Of a stretch of DNA of 64,000 nucleotides, positions 17,803-25,310 are shown one piece after another. Numbering within the stretch: position 1 is the stretch's first letter; each line of letters opens with the position of its first letter. The DNA comes from Rubripirellula amarantea. GTDB taxonomy: Bacteria; Planctomycetota; Planctomycetia; Pirellulales; Pirellulaceae. The stretch is from the NCBI RefSeq assembly GCF_007859865.1, contig NZ_SJPI01000002.1, positions 62,001 to 126,000 on the forward strand. The letters are read 5' to 3'. The notes beneath the pieces were generated by a model, which searched no databases, had not been told where the DNA came from, and worked only from the letters and a program-made list of their open reading frames with translations. Both the position numbers and the translations under genes were made by a program.

Positions 17803-18759
17803 TTAGCGAGTGAGTTCGACCAAGCGGACGCGAGCGAGTTCGGGGTCCGCGATCACCTGATTGATAAGCTCATGCAGCGGATCCGGTGGCAGCTTGGCAA
17901 TCTGCATGACGACTTTGGCCAGTGGCACCCGACGTGGAACAACACCAAGCAATCGTCGCCATAGTTCGGGACCGACTTGAATGCACATCGTTTCGTGGTC
18001 CAAGCGATCAGCCGCCGTTGTGACATTGCGATAAGTCGCTTCGTCCCAATCGCTCATGCCATGCATACAAATCAGTTCCGTGATGCCCTCAATCAATTCA
18101 TGGACCAACAGTGGGAAGATCCAAGCGCGAGCCACCACTTTCCATTTGCCTTCTTGATCTCGATTCACCCCGCCATACCCGATCACGCTTTGGCCGATCA
18201 CCTCAGTGATAAAGTTGTCCGCGGGGGCGATGTTGCCAAAGGCGACTTCTTTGGTCAGGGTTGCATCGAGCTGGTCAGGAGCGATGTCATAGATCTCGGT
18301 AGCAATTTGAATTGCTAATTTTTGAAGTGGTTCACGAAAAGGGGCTTCGGTTTCGGTGAGGCGATTGATCTTGCGCATCATGAACATCGGTGTGATCATA
18401 GGAATCATCCTGACGCGATGGGCTCTCGCTTTCGACCTGAGCGTTTTGGCTTCGGCGCGAGCGAGTCGATTGCCATGCTGGGCGAACACTGGATGGTCGG
18501 CGATGACCTTTTGGGGTTTTGATGAAAAGCCGAACCAGTGGTTGGGGCGGCCCTGCATCAGCATCAGGTCGCCGCACACGTAGTTGAGTTGACCCATCAA
18601 TACGAACTGAATGTATTGTCGCGTCAGTCCTGGGATCAACGCGTCGAGTGACTCACGAACCATGTGAGGCGCCGTGACGTGGATATGCGAAGCAGCGCCC
18701 TGGATAAGCGTGTTCAGCGTCCAACGTTTGTGGAAGTGATCTCGCTCGTGCGCGTTCAT
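17803..18759 (-). CDS. Unrecognised protein of 318 residues
   Basis: I do not recognise the family. The protein is soluble in appearance, with no signal peptide or obvious transmembrane helix, and rich in His and Met. Notable segments are HIHVTAPHMVRESLDALIPG, GQLNYVCGDLMLMQG, and LLVHELIEGITELICMHG, a His/Glu-rich helix that could bind metal or lie in a core. The start is unclear: the ATG at 18759 has no convincing ribosome site. In the same frame, one UGA (18778-18780) separates it from an upstream proline-rich stretch that does have a good ribosome site. The true gene may therefore be longer and interrupted. It is followed by a 296-base gap converging on the response regulator. Confidence 0.65.
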   Translation of the reverse strand: MNAHERDHFHKRWTLNTLIQGAASHIHVTAPHMVRESLDALIPGLTRQYIQFVLMGQLNYVCGDLMLMQGRPNHWFGFSSKPQKVIADHPVFAQHGNRLARAEAKTLRSKARAHRVRMIPMITPMFMMRKINRLTETEAPFREPLQKLAIQIATEIYDIAPDQLDATLTKEVAFGNIAPADNFITEVIGQSVIGYGGVNRDQEGKWKVVARAWIFPLLVHELIEGITELICMHGMSDWDEATYRNVTTAADRLDHETMCIQVGPELWRRLLGVVPRRVPLAKVVMQIAKLPPDPLHELINQVIADPELARVRLVELTR

Positions 18760-18777
18760 GCGGGGCGGAACCAAGCG

Positions 18778-18939
18778 TCAGGCTTTCGGAGCTGGCATCG
18801 GACGTCCCGCAGGCCAAGGTGGGTCGAACGGATCACTTTCGGGTTGCGGGCTGCGCGAAGGACGAGCGGGCGCTGGAGTTGGCTCAGTCGTCGGTTCAGC
18901 GGGCACCGTCACGGGCTCTTCAGTAGGCGCGGTTGGCAT
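18778..18939 (-). CDS. Small proline-rich ORF, possible severed N-terminus of the next gene
   Basis: The 53 codons run from an ATG preceded by GAGAGGA (10-base spacing) to a UGA. The peptide is 17 of 53 Pro, with Thr, Glu and Ala: it opens MPTAPTEEPVTVPAEP and closes WPAGRPMPAPKA. It is in the same frame as the 318-residue gene that begins 19 bases further on, and the intervening codons (RLVPPR) keep the same character. Either it is a separate small protein, or the UGA has cut a Pro-rich leader from the main domain by mutation or sequencing error, or the UGA is read through. Confidence 0.5.
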   Translation of the reverse strand: MPTAPTEEPVTVPAEPTTEPTPAPARPSRSPQPESDPFDPPWPAGRPMPAPKA

Positions 18940-19415
18940 CAATCACGTTCCTCTCGACTTGATTTCTTACAGATTTCCGATTGCTGATCGTTCCGTTTGG
19001 CCTTGAGAGCCAAGAATCATCGCACGAAGCTCGCACGCTCTATTCTAACCGTCCTTTATTGCGAGCGGTTTTCGCCGGCATCAAGTTTAACAAGCGTTTC
19101 CGAAACTGATTCAAGAGCCGCTTCAAAGACAGCCTTTGTCCCAGGCGTCATACTATATTCCTGGGTCACGAACGTTTGGTATTGATCGTACGTTGAAAAG
19201 CGTCATCTGAACTTTGTTGAGGGGAATTTGTCTCTTCTCATAGACGAGATCGGCACCGCTGCAGTTGCGAAAACGCTCGAGTAACGCGGGGAGGACCCTT
19301 TACCAGCGCCGGCAAACGGTTGAACGCTTGAAAATCTGTTGCCCAGCGGAAGCGGTTTCTGTTGCGGTTTCGGATTGCTTGACGCAATGATCACTACGAG
19401 TGTCGACAGTCCACG
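18940..19415. other. Gap between minus-strand genes with two short in-frame ORFs
   Basis: On the minus strand a frame runs 19394-19203, stops at one UGA, and continues in the same frame to 19056. Only the second part looks protein-like. The remainder holds no recognisable element. No terminator hairpin of quality was found downstream of the metallohydrolase stop at 19416. Confidence 0.4.
19056..19151 (-). CDS. Candidate 31-residue small protein
   Basis: An ATG with AGGA seven bases upstream opens a 31-codon frame: it begins MTPGTKAVFEAALESVSETL and ends ENRSQ. The peptide is amphipathic and helix-like. The frame is also open upstream for 17 codons (STYDQYQTFVTQEYS and neighbours), back to a UGA at 19203-19205. 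The feature could be a genuine small protein or the tail of a decayed gene; nothing identifies a function. Confidence 0.3.
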   Translation of the reverse strand: MTPGTKAVFEAALESVSETLVKLDAGENRSQ

Positions 19416-21818
19416 CTAGAGACCGGGCGTGATGGTATCTAGGACCGAACGGTAGTAATCCTCTGCTTTTTGATAAGCCTCTTCAGCGGCGTCGCGTTCG
19501 TCGTCGTGAATCATCGCTTGTTTGGATTCCCAGCATTGTCGTACGGCATCGATGCACCATTGAGCACTCTTGGAATCAGCGTGAATTGGCTTGTCGTTTA
19601 CATGCACAAATATCGGATTGGTATGGACCGAAGGAAGGATTCGGACTGCCACCCAAGAGGACGATTCAATTTCAATGGGGACTTCGAACGATCGCATGTT
19701 CCCATCGGCTTCCATTTCTTGCGTCGACACGACTTGGCCGTTCACCACGACTTCGACCGGTACTTTGCGCGATTCACCGATCCGACATCGTTCGATGTTC
19801 CAATACGGTTTGTCGTCGAGTCTAAGTCCCTTGATGCGACGAGTTTCATCGTTGGGCTCAGGCTGTAACAAAGCGGCAGCATCAAAGGTGACTGTGACGG
19901 AACTGGGGGAGGCTAGGTCCAATCGGCTGGCCTGCCTGCCGGGGGCTGCTCTTGTGCCCATTTCAAAGTCGTTGATTCGGAAATCGACGATGTGACTCAT
20001 TCCGTCACCACAGTAGCTGCGTCCGTCCTTGAGTCCGCTGACCCAGTCCTCGTAATTGAGACGCTTGTCATCATCCAATTTCACGTACACTCGCCCGAGT
20101 CCAACTCGTTCGCCATAAATGCAAGGGAAGTCAGTCTCGCCGCTGATTCGAGTGGTGATGCCACAATTGAGAGTGTGATACCAAATGTTCAATTCCCATA
20201 TCGAAGGCGTATCCACGGCGGAGATGAAATCACAGACACCCAACGCGCCAGTGACGATGTACTCGTTCGCACCGATCCCATCAAACAATGGCATCGAGTA
20301 ATCCGGCAACGAGTTTGCGGGACTGCCCTTCCATCCTTCGGTGGCTCCGCCCCATGGGGTTCCGACGAACTTGCGAGTTCCATCGGGCATCACGTCGGGC
20401 AACGCCAGCCCCCAGCCACTATGGCTGTAACCGACGACACCACCTTGATCTTGGCCCCACTTCAAAACGGGATAAGTCCATGTAGGCCACTCTTCGATCA
20501 TGGTGGTACCGGGGTAATCATCTTCGGACAACTTCAGCAGGCAAAGGTGACCGGCGTGAGAGGACGGAAAGCCACTGACTTCGACGTCATAACGCATCAG
20601 ATTGGTCGGTGTCGAAAGCTTCGACAGGTCACCTTCAAAGAAGTTCTTTTGGGTGTACCAACACGGCCCCCAACTGAGCACACAGCCCACGTTCAGGTCT
20701 TCGCCCAGAATGTGTCGCATCATGTCGGCCGGACCGACGCCTTCGGTGGGGCTGTCGTAGTGCGAGCAGCCCGCAGCGTGGACGTGATGGTCGCCGGAAA
20801 ACCAATTCTGTTTCGCCAGGTGTATCCAACGCTTTAATGGTATGTCGATCGAGTGGCGTTTTACTTCCGGGACTTCGACCTGGATCTCGATGGGTTCGTA
20901 TTCGGGACCGCGAGTGACTTTCACCTTGTAGTCACCCGGCGGCAACAAAATTGATTCCCCGTCACCACGATAGACTTGATTGTGAAAAAAGAAGTCAGGT
21001 GCTAGCCGCTTGGCTGGGTTGGGGTATACGCGGTTTTGCGAGTCGCGAATTTCCAGAGCCGCAACGCAAGGTTCGCCGTCGACGTCCTTGATGTTCAAAC
21101 GCACGTCGACCGCAGGATCACAATCAAACAAGATCGGAACAGCGTTTCGGAAACCAATGTCTTGAGTCCCTTGCCCGATGTTGAACGATAATGAAGCCTC
21201 GTGCTTGCCGGCATCTCGGGCGAATAGAAGTACGACGCGGTATTCCACCTTTAGACCTGAAAGCCGACGCGTCATTGGTTGTCGGTTAAGCATCGAAAGA
21301 TCGAGCCAGCGATTGGGGACGTCGCTTGGGTCCACCAAATCCTCGTCCGAACGCGGCTTCTCGCGTGCCCCTTGACCCTTCTCGTAGACCTCAGCCGCAT
21401 TCGGGCTCTCGACCATCATTTCGGGGTTGATGCCAGCTTCATTGTGAACCTTGACCAGAAACGCTCGCCATCCTTGTTCCAGCAATCGAGGTTCCACGGG
21501 ACCGGACTTCACCTTCACTCGGCTTTCGGGATTGATATGGACTTCAACTAAGCACAGCGGGTCAAGGATTTCTTGAATGCGTTGCGATGCCATGGCTTTG
21601 TTTTCGAGTTTACCCGCCGAACGCAATTGGTTGACCACGGTTTCGTCCAAGGGAGTTCCCGAGTAGTCGAGAGCTTCGATCAAACGTTCGGTCGCCGAGA
21701 CGAACGGTTGAGTGGGAACCTGACGTACGACGGAAAGATCATCGGCGTATAGTTTTGGCTCGGACGGGCCGACGGACAACGCGATCAACGTTCCCAAGAG
21801 TGCAACGATATTTCGCAT
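19416..21818 (-). CDS. CehA/McbA family metallohydrolase, secreted
   Basis: The 800-residue protein has a signal peptide (MRNIVALLGTLIALSVG). Residues 180-310 are beta-rich (carboxypeptidase-regulatory-like; PPGDYKVKVTRGPEYEPIEI). The catalytic region begins at WFSGDHHVHAAGCSHYDSP, a PHP-like His cluster near residue 340, and continues through VLSWGPCWYTQ and GVVGYSHSGWGL. Named relatives CehA and McbA hydrolyse carbaryl, but most members have unknown natural substrates, likely esters or phosphoesters in the periplasm. The C-terminal third is beta-structured with a final helical segment (DDERDAAEEAYQKAEDYYRS). It is transcribed alone, divergent from the GAF kinase. Confidence 0.82.
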   Translation of the reverse strand: MRNIVALLGTLIALSVGPSEPKLYADDLSVVRQVPTQPFVSATERLIEALDYSGTPLDETVVNQLRSAGKLENKAMASQRIQEILDPLCLVEVHINPESRVKVKSGPVEPRLLEQGWRAFLVKVHNEAGINPEMMVESPNAAEVYEKGQGAREKPRSDEDLVDPSDVPNRWLDLSMLNRQPMTRRLSGLKVEYRVVLLFARDAGKHEASLSFNIGQGTQDIGFRNAVPILFDCDPAVDVRLNIKDVDGEPCVAALEIRDSQNRVYPNPAKRLAPDFFFHNQVYRGDGESILLPPGDYKVKVTRGPEYEPIEIQVEVPEVKRHSIDIPLKRWIHLAKQNWFSGDHHVHAAGCSHYDSPTEGVGPADMMRHILGEDLNVGCVLSWGPCWYTQKNFFEGDLSKLSTPTNLMRYDVEVSGFPSSHAGHLCLLKLSEDDYPGTTMIEEWPTWTYPVLKWGQDQGGVVGYSHSGWGLALPDVMPDGTRKFVGTPWGGATEGWKGSPANSLPDYSMPLFDGIGANEYIVTGALGVCDFISAVDTPSIWELNIWYHTLNCGITTRISGETDFPCIYGERVGLGRVYVKLDDDKRLNYEDWVSGLKDGRSYCGDGMSHIVDFRINDFEMGTRAAPGRQASRLDLASPSSVTVTFDAAALLQPEPNDETRRIKGLRLDDKPYWNIERCRIGESRKVPVEVVVNGQVVSTQEMEADGNMRSFEVPIEIESSSWVAVRILPSVHTNPIFVHVNDKPIHADSKSAQWCIDAVRQCWESKQAMIHDDERDAAEEAYQKAEDYYRSVLDTITPGL

Positions 21819-22279
21819 GATTGGCTTGATGGTTAGAGAACTCGGCAGGGCGACAACGCTTCACAGTGCCCTGTTCAAAACGCCTTGTTCACAGCGCCCT
21901 GTTCACAGCGCCCTGTTCATAATGCCCTGTTCAAGGGGTATCCCCGTTTCTATCAATCGTAATGGTTTGTATCCGCAGCGTGTTCATCAAGCCACGCCGG
22001 AATTTGTCACGCCAGGACCAGCCAAGTGAGTAGTTAGGTCAGTTGGCACCCTGATTCAATCGCGCTAGCAATCTTAAGTAGATGCTTGCGACTTGCGATC
22101 TGGCTATAAGAGGTCTGCATGATTTGGGGAGCGTGAGAACCAAATTGATGACGCGTGGCTGGCTTGCGACTCGTTCGTCTTGAGACGAAACATTGGATTC
22201 CAGCTCGGTACTCGCCGATAACGATTGTGGCGAATTTTCGTCTTATTCAGGGCACGAAGGAATTGGGGAATTCGCGACG
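21819..22279. other. Divergent intergenic region with a 14-bp repeat array
   Basis: The region holds the promoters of the metallohydrolase and the GAF kinase, neither identified. A five-copy 14-bp tandem array sits at 21860-21929. The frame of the kinase is open back to a TTG at 22193, but no protein feature supports that start. Confidence 0.45.
21860..21929. repeat. Five 14-bp tandem repeats
   Basis: Units at 21860, 21874, 21888, 21902 and 21916 follow TTCACAGCGCCCTG with up to four changes; units three and four are identical. A unit length of 14 rules out a coding repeat. Confidence 0.9.
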
Positions 22280-23491
22280 ATGTTGACGAGCACTCACAGC
22301 GACGCATGCCATTCGTTGACCTTGCGACCATGCAATGTTGAAACCTTGCGATTGGTCGACAGTCCTCCCGAGCCCGAGTTTGACAAGCTGACTCTGCTGG
22401 TTCGTGACGTAATCGACGTACCGGTGGCGCTAATCTCGATCGTAGAAATCGACAAGAACCGCCAATACTTCAAGAGTGCTCAAGGACTTCCCGAGCCATG
22501 GGCGACGTCACGCCAGACTCCGTTGTCGCATTCCTTTTGTCAGCACGTGACGCGTTGCAGCCAACTGTTGCGAGTTGATAACGCTCACGAAGATCCCTTG
22601 GTGGCTCAAAACCTTGCTGTACGTGACCTTGGCGTGGTCGCTTACCTGGGATATCCGATCGTGGATTCCAACGGGTTAGCGATCGGTGCGTTGTGCGCGA
22701 TCGACGTTAAGCCGCGAGCCTGGAGTGACCAAGACGTCAGCCTAATGGCTCGAATTGCCGAATGCGTTTCGGACGTGGTTTGTTTGCGTTCGAGTTTGTT
22801 GACGGTACAGTCGTTGAACGCAGAGCAACTTGCCTTCACTCAAGCTCTTTCACACGACTTGAAAGCACCGGTGAATTCGCTGCACTACCTGTTGTCTGAA
22901 TTGCAAGAGGCATTCAACGAATCCAACGAGGTCGATCACCGGGAACTTGTGGAACTGGGGATGCAAGCGACATCGCGGATGGGGATGCAGATCACGGGAC
23001 TCGCAGAGCTTCACGAAGTCCTGGCAACCGAGTTTGTTTCGTCTCCGGTCAACCTGAACGAAATCTTCGAGGACGCGATCTCTGCATTGCGAGGCATCAT
23101 TCAAGAAAGTAATGCGCAGATCGAATTGTCACCGCTTCCCGAGGTTATTGGTTCGCGTCCCTTGCTGCAGTCACTCTTTCAAAACCTGATCGACAACGCT
23201 ATCAAGTTTCGTGAAAAGGGAAGACGCCCTTCGGTGAAGGTGGGGGTACGTGAGGCCGGTGAGAATGTCGAGGTGAGTGTGGTGGACAACGGCATTGGGA
23301 TACCGGATTGCCATTTCGATCGAATCTTTAAGATGTTCGAGCGGTTGCACTCACAAAGCGACTACCCGGGCACCGGTTTGGGATTGTCGATCTGCAAGCG
23401 AATCGTGGACATGCACGACGGATCGATCTCGATTATCTCGACTCCCAACATCGGAACGCGGTTTACGATCAAACTGAAACGGGCGGCTTGA
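22280..23491 (+). CDS. GAF-domain sensor histidine kinase, cytoplasmic
   Basis: From the ATG at 22280 the protein has 403 residues. A GAF domain (about residues 15-165) contains VPVALISIVEIDKNRQYFKS, SHSFCQHVT and YLGYPIVDSNGLAIGALCAI, the pattern of phytochrome-like GAF sensors, though no chromophore Cys is evident. The HisKA domain follows with H192 in ALSHDLKAPVNSL. The ATPase domain has the N box (LFQNLIDNAIKF), VVDNGIGIP, FKMFERLHSQSDYPGTGLGL and the G2 box. No membrane helix is present, so the signal is intracellular. The stop overlaps the ATG of the regulator by one base, so the kinase very likely phosphorylates that partner. A TTG at 22193 is a longer, less likely start. Confidence 0.9.
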   Translation: MLTSTHSDACHSLTLRPCNVETLRLVDSPPEPEFDKLTLLVRDVIDVPVALISIVEIDKNRQYFKSAQGLPEPWATSRQTPLSHSFCQHVTRCSQLLRVDNAHEDPLVAQNLAVRDLGVVAYLGYPIVDSNGLAIGALCAIDVKPRAWSDQDVSLMARIAECVSDVVCLRSSLLTVQSLNAEQLAFTQALSHDLKAPVNSLHYLLSELQEAFNESNEVDHRELVELGMQATSRMGMQITGLAELHEVLATEFVSSPVNLNEIFEDAISALRGIIQESNAQIELSPLPEVIGSRPLLQSLFQNLIDNAIKFREKGRRPSVKVGVREAGENVEVSVVDNGIGIPDCHFDRIFKMFERLHSQSDYPGTGLGLSICKRIVDMHDGSISIISTPNIGTRFTIKLKRAA

Positions 23492-23925
23492 TGGCGGATA
23501 ACGCAGCGAAACCGACGGTGTTGGTCATCGATGATGATCCGATCGATCGAGCGATCTTTCAACGCATCGAGTCTCGGAATCATTTGTTTCGACGTCTTGA
23601 CCTAGAACCATACGCGGACGATGCACTGCAAAAGCTTCTGAATAAGCCCGATGAATTGCCAGAGATCATCATCGTTGACTTGAACATTCCGCGGATGTCG
23701 GGAATCGAGTTCATTGACGCGATCGAAGCGGGTTTGCCCGATAGGGTCAACGACTTGTACGTCATCATGCTGACCACCTCGGCGTTCGGCAATGATCGGC
23801 AAACCGTCGAACGTCACGACATCGTTAAAGCGTTCATGACTAAGCCCATTCGGCTTGAAGAACTGCAAGACATCATTGGAAAGTTCCAGGCTTGGAATTC
23901 AACGAAAGGTTCCCGCGACATCTAG
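23491..23925 (+). CDS. Single-domain CheY/Rcp1-like response regulator
   Basis: The 144-residue protein is a lone receiver domain: LVIDDDPIDR with the acidic pair, phospho-acceptor D63 in IIIVDLNIPRMSG, T in MLTTSAFG, and K in FMTKPI. The TGATG junction with the upstream GAF kinase indicates coupled translation and a cognate pair. The sequence is closest in style to the Rcp1 group that partners phytochrome-type kinases. With no output domain, it should act through protein binding or as a phosphorelay intermediate, possibly feeding the CsrA-receiver or hybrid kinase downstream. The TTG one codon upstream is ignored in favour of ATG. Confidence 0.92.
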   Translation: MADNAAKPTVLVIDDDPIDRAIFQRIESRNHLFRRLDLEPYADDALQKLLNKPDELPEIIIVDLNIPRMSGIEFIDAIEAGLPDRVNDLYVIMLTTSAFGNDRQTVERHDIVKAFMTKPIRLEELQDIIGKFQAWNSTKGSRDI

Positions 23926-23946
23926 CGGCCGTGAATCCAAGCAAGT

Positions 23947-24006
23947 CTTGGTTGTTCTTAAAGGCTTAGTTGTTCTTGGACTCACCTTGGTTGTTCTTGG
24001 ACTCAC
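23947..24006. repeat. 21-bp tandem repeat
   Basis: Two adjacent units, CTTAGTTGTTCTTGGACTCAC (23965-23985) and a one-base variant (23986-24006), are preceded by an 18-base partial copy beginning CTTGGTTGTTCTT at 23947. Confidence 0.8.
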
Positions 24007-24361
24007 CGAAGAATGGGACGTGTCACCGTAGTGGAACCCGTTCAGGATCACGTCCTCAAGCGGACGATGAAGTCGGACTTAGGTGCACGCCAATACACGC
24101 GGTGGTGCTAGCAATCGTCGGCCACGAATACGCGCAAGGATGAATTGACCAGATTCCGAAGCATGCCTAGAATTGCGACGGTGTTTCAGGCAGGGAAGCG
24201 TAGACGAATACGCCGGAGCTAGCTTGAAACGTTGTCGCGATGTCGATGAAGACGCCGCCGACGACTAGGGCAGGACGCGACTCGAATTCTTGCGTCCAAA
24301 GAATCTTTTGTTTCAAGACGCAACTCTCTCTTTTGCGTTTGCAAACAACTGGCATGTTTTC

Positions 24362-24367
24362 AGGAGG
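24362..24367 (+). promoter_or_regulatory. Strong ribosome binding site of the CsrA-receiver gene
   Basis: AGGAGG sits ten bases before the ATG at 24378 and decides the start. It contains GGA, the core of CsrA binding sites, so self-regulation by the product is conceivable (inference). Confidence 0.75.
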
Positions 24368-24377
24368 ATCTCTGTTA

Positions 24378-25310
24378 ATGCTGGTTCTATCCCGTCGCGC
24401 GCAGCAGCAAATTGTATTCCCTGGATTGGGGATCACGCTTAGTGTTTTGCAAGTTCGAGGTCGAATCGTGAAGTTGGGGATTGAAGCTCCCCGTCACGTG
24501 AAGATCAAACGAAACGAAGTCGAATACTTGCCCGATCCTGCCCCGCAATCGTCCGCAAGAACTGTCACATCTAGCGTTTCAACCGCTAACGACAAAGGTT
24601 CGCACGATGAACGCGAACACCACCGTCGCAACCAGCTCAACACGCTTCAGCTTTACATCGACGCCGTTCAAATGCGTTTGGAACGAGGCGATTATGTGGA
24701 CGCCAAGAAATTGGTTCAAACTCTGGTGAATTGTCTCGACCTCGAGGACTACGAAGTCGCAACGCCGTCACCTGTCCCAGCCAATGAAGTCAGCGAGAAT
24801 GCGCGTCAATTGCGTGTTTTGGTCGTCGAGAATTCCGACAACGAACGCGGGCTGATGACATTCCTGTTGGCGTCCCACGGCTTCATCGTCTATGTCGCAC
24901 GCGATGGCGCTGAAGCTCTCGAACAGTTACGACGTGGATGCGGGCTGCCGGACGTGGTTTTGATGGATATCGACATGCCGTTCGCCAACGGACACGAAGC
25001 CCTTAGACGTTTTCGTCAGGACGAAACGCTTAGCGATTTGTTGATCTACGCCGTCACGGGGTCGCATCGAAATCCTGCCGACGAACCTGTTGGACGCAGT
25101 TGGGACCGATGGTTTGCCAAGCCGGTCAACGTTCAACAATTAGTGGATGCCATCCGTGAAGATTGTTTGTCGATCGAATCCCCTTCGTTAGTCGCCCAAG
25201 GTGCGGTGAATGCGCACGGAGTGGATTCGGGTGTGATGGCTGACGGTGTGATGGCTGACGGTGTGATGGCTGACGGTGTGATGGCTGACAGTGTGGAGGT
25301 GAAGCAGTGA
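24378..25310 (+). CDS. CsrA domain fused to a receiver domain
   Basis: Residues 1-50 are a full CsrA: MLVLSRRAQQQIVF, a VLQVRGRIVKLGIEAPRHV core and the KRNEV Arg that normally contacts RNA. Known CsrA proteins are dimers that bind GGA motifs in mRNA leaders and alter translation. A linker with a charged helix (about residues 75-125; RRNQLNTLQLYIDAVQMRLE) leads to a receiver at about 150-270: VLVVENSDNE, phospho-acceptor D197 in VLMDIDMP, T in AVTGS, K in FAKPV. The acidic pocket reads EN rather than DD, so phosphorylation is plausible but not certain. The tail carries four GVMAD units. The stop overlaps the start of the next kinase (GTGA), a likely cognate partner. Confidence 0.9.
   Translation: MLVLSRRAQQQIVFPGLGITLSVLQVRGRIVKLGIEAPRHVKIKRNEVEYLPDPAPQSSARTVTSSVSTANDKGSHDEREHHRRNQLNTLQLYIDAVQMRLERGDYVDAKKLVQTLVNCLDLEDYEVATPSPVPANEVSENARQLRVLVVENSDNERGLMTFLLASHGFIVYVARDGAEALEQLRRGCGLPDVVLMDIDMPFANGHEALRRFRQDETLSDLLIYAVTGSHRNPADEPVGRSWDRWFAKPVNVQQLVDAIREDCLSIESPSLVAQGAVNAHGVDSGVMADGVMADGVMADGVMADSVEVKQ
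25230..25289 (+). repeat. Four perfect 15-bp repeats in a coding tail
   Basis: GGTGTGATGGCTGAC is repeated four times without change at 25230, 25245, 25260 and 25275. It is in frame and encodes GVMAD from residue 285 of the CsrA-receiver protein. Confidence 0.95.

Larger units (their letters stand above)
23926..24377. other. Intergenic region upstream of the CsrA-receiver gene
   Basis: The 452 bases hold a 21-bp repeat pair (23947-24006). The frame of the next gene is open back to 24240, but the strong ribosome site and the perfect CsrA N-terminus fix its start at 24378. The long leader could carry regulatory RNA; no fold was established. Confidence 0.45.

Noticed and set aside
18778-18780. 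UGA considered as a selenocysteine codon
   Set aside because: No recognisable insertion hairpin, and the position lies in a Pro-rich linker, not a redox site. Mutation, error or readthrough fit better.
21860-21929. Tandem repeats considered as a CRISPR array
   Set aside because: The units are directly adjacent with no spacers and no cas genes are in the window.
24240-24377. Longer N-terminus for the CsrA-receiver protein
   Set aside because: The CsrA family starts exactly at MLVLSR, and AGGAGG sits before that ATG; the upstream 46 codons are not protein-like.
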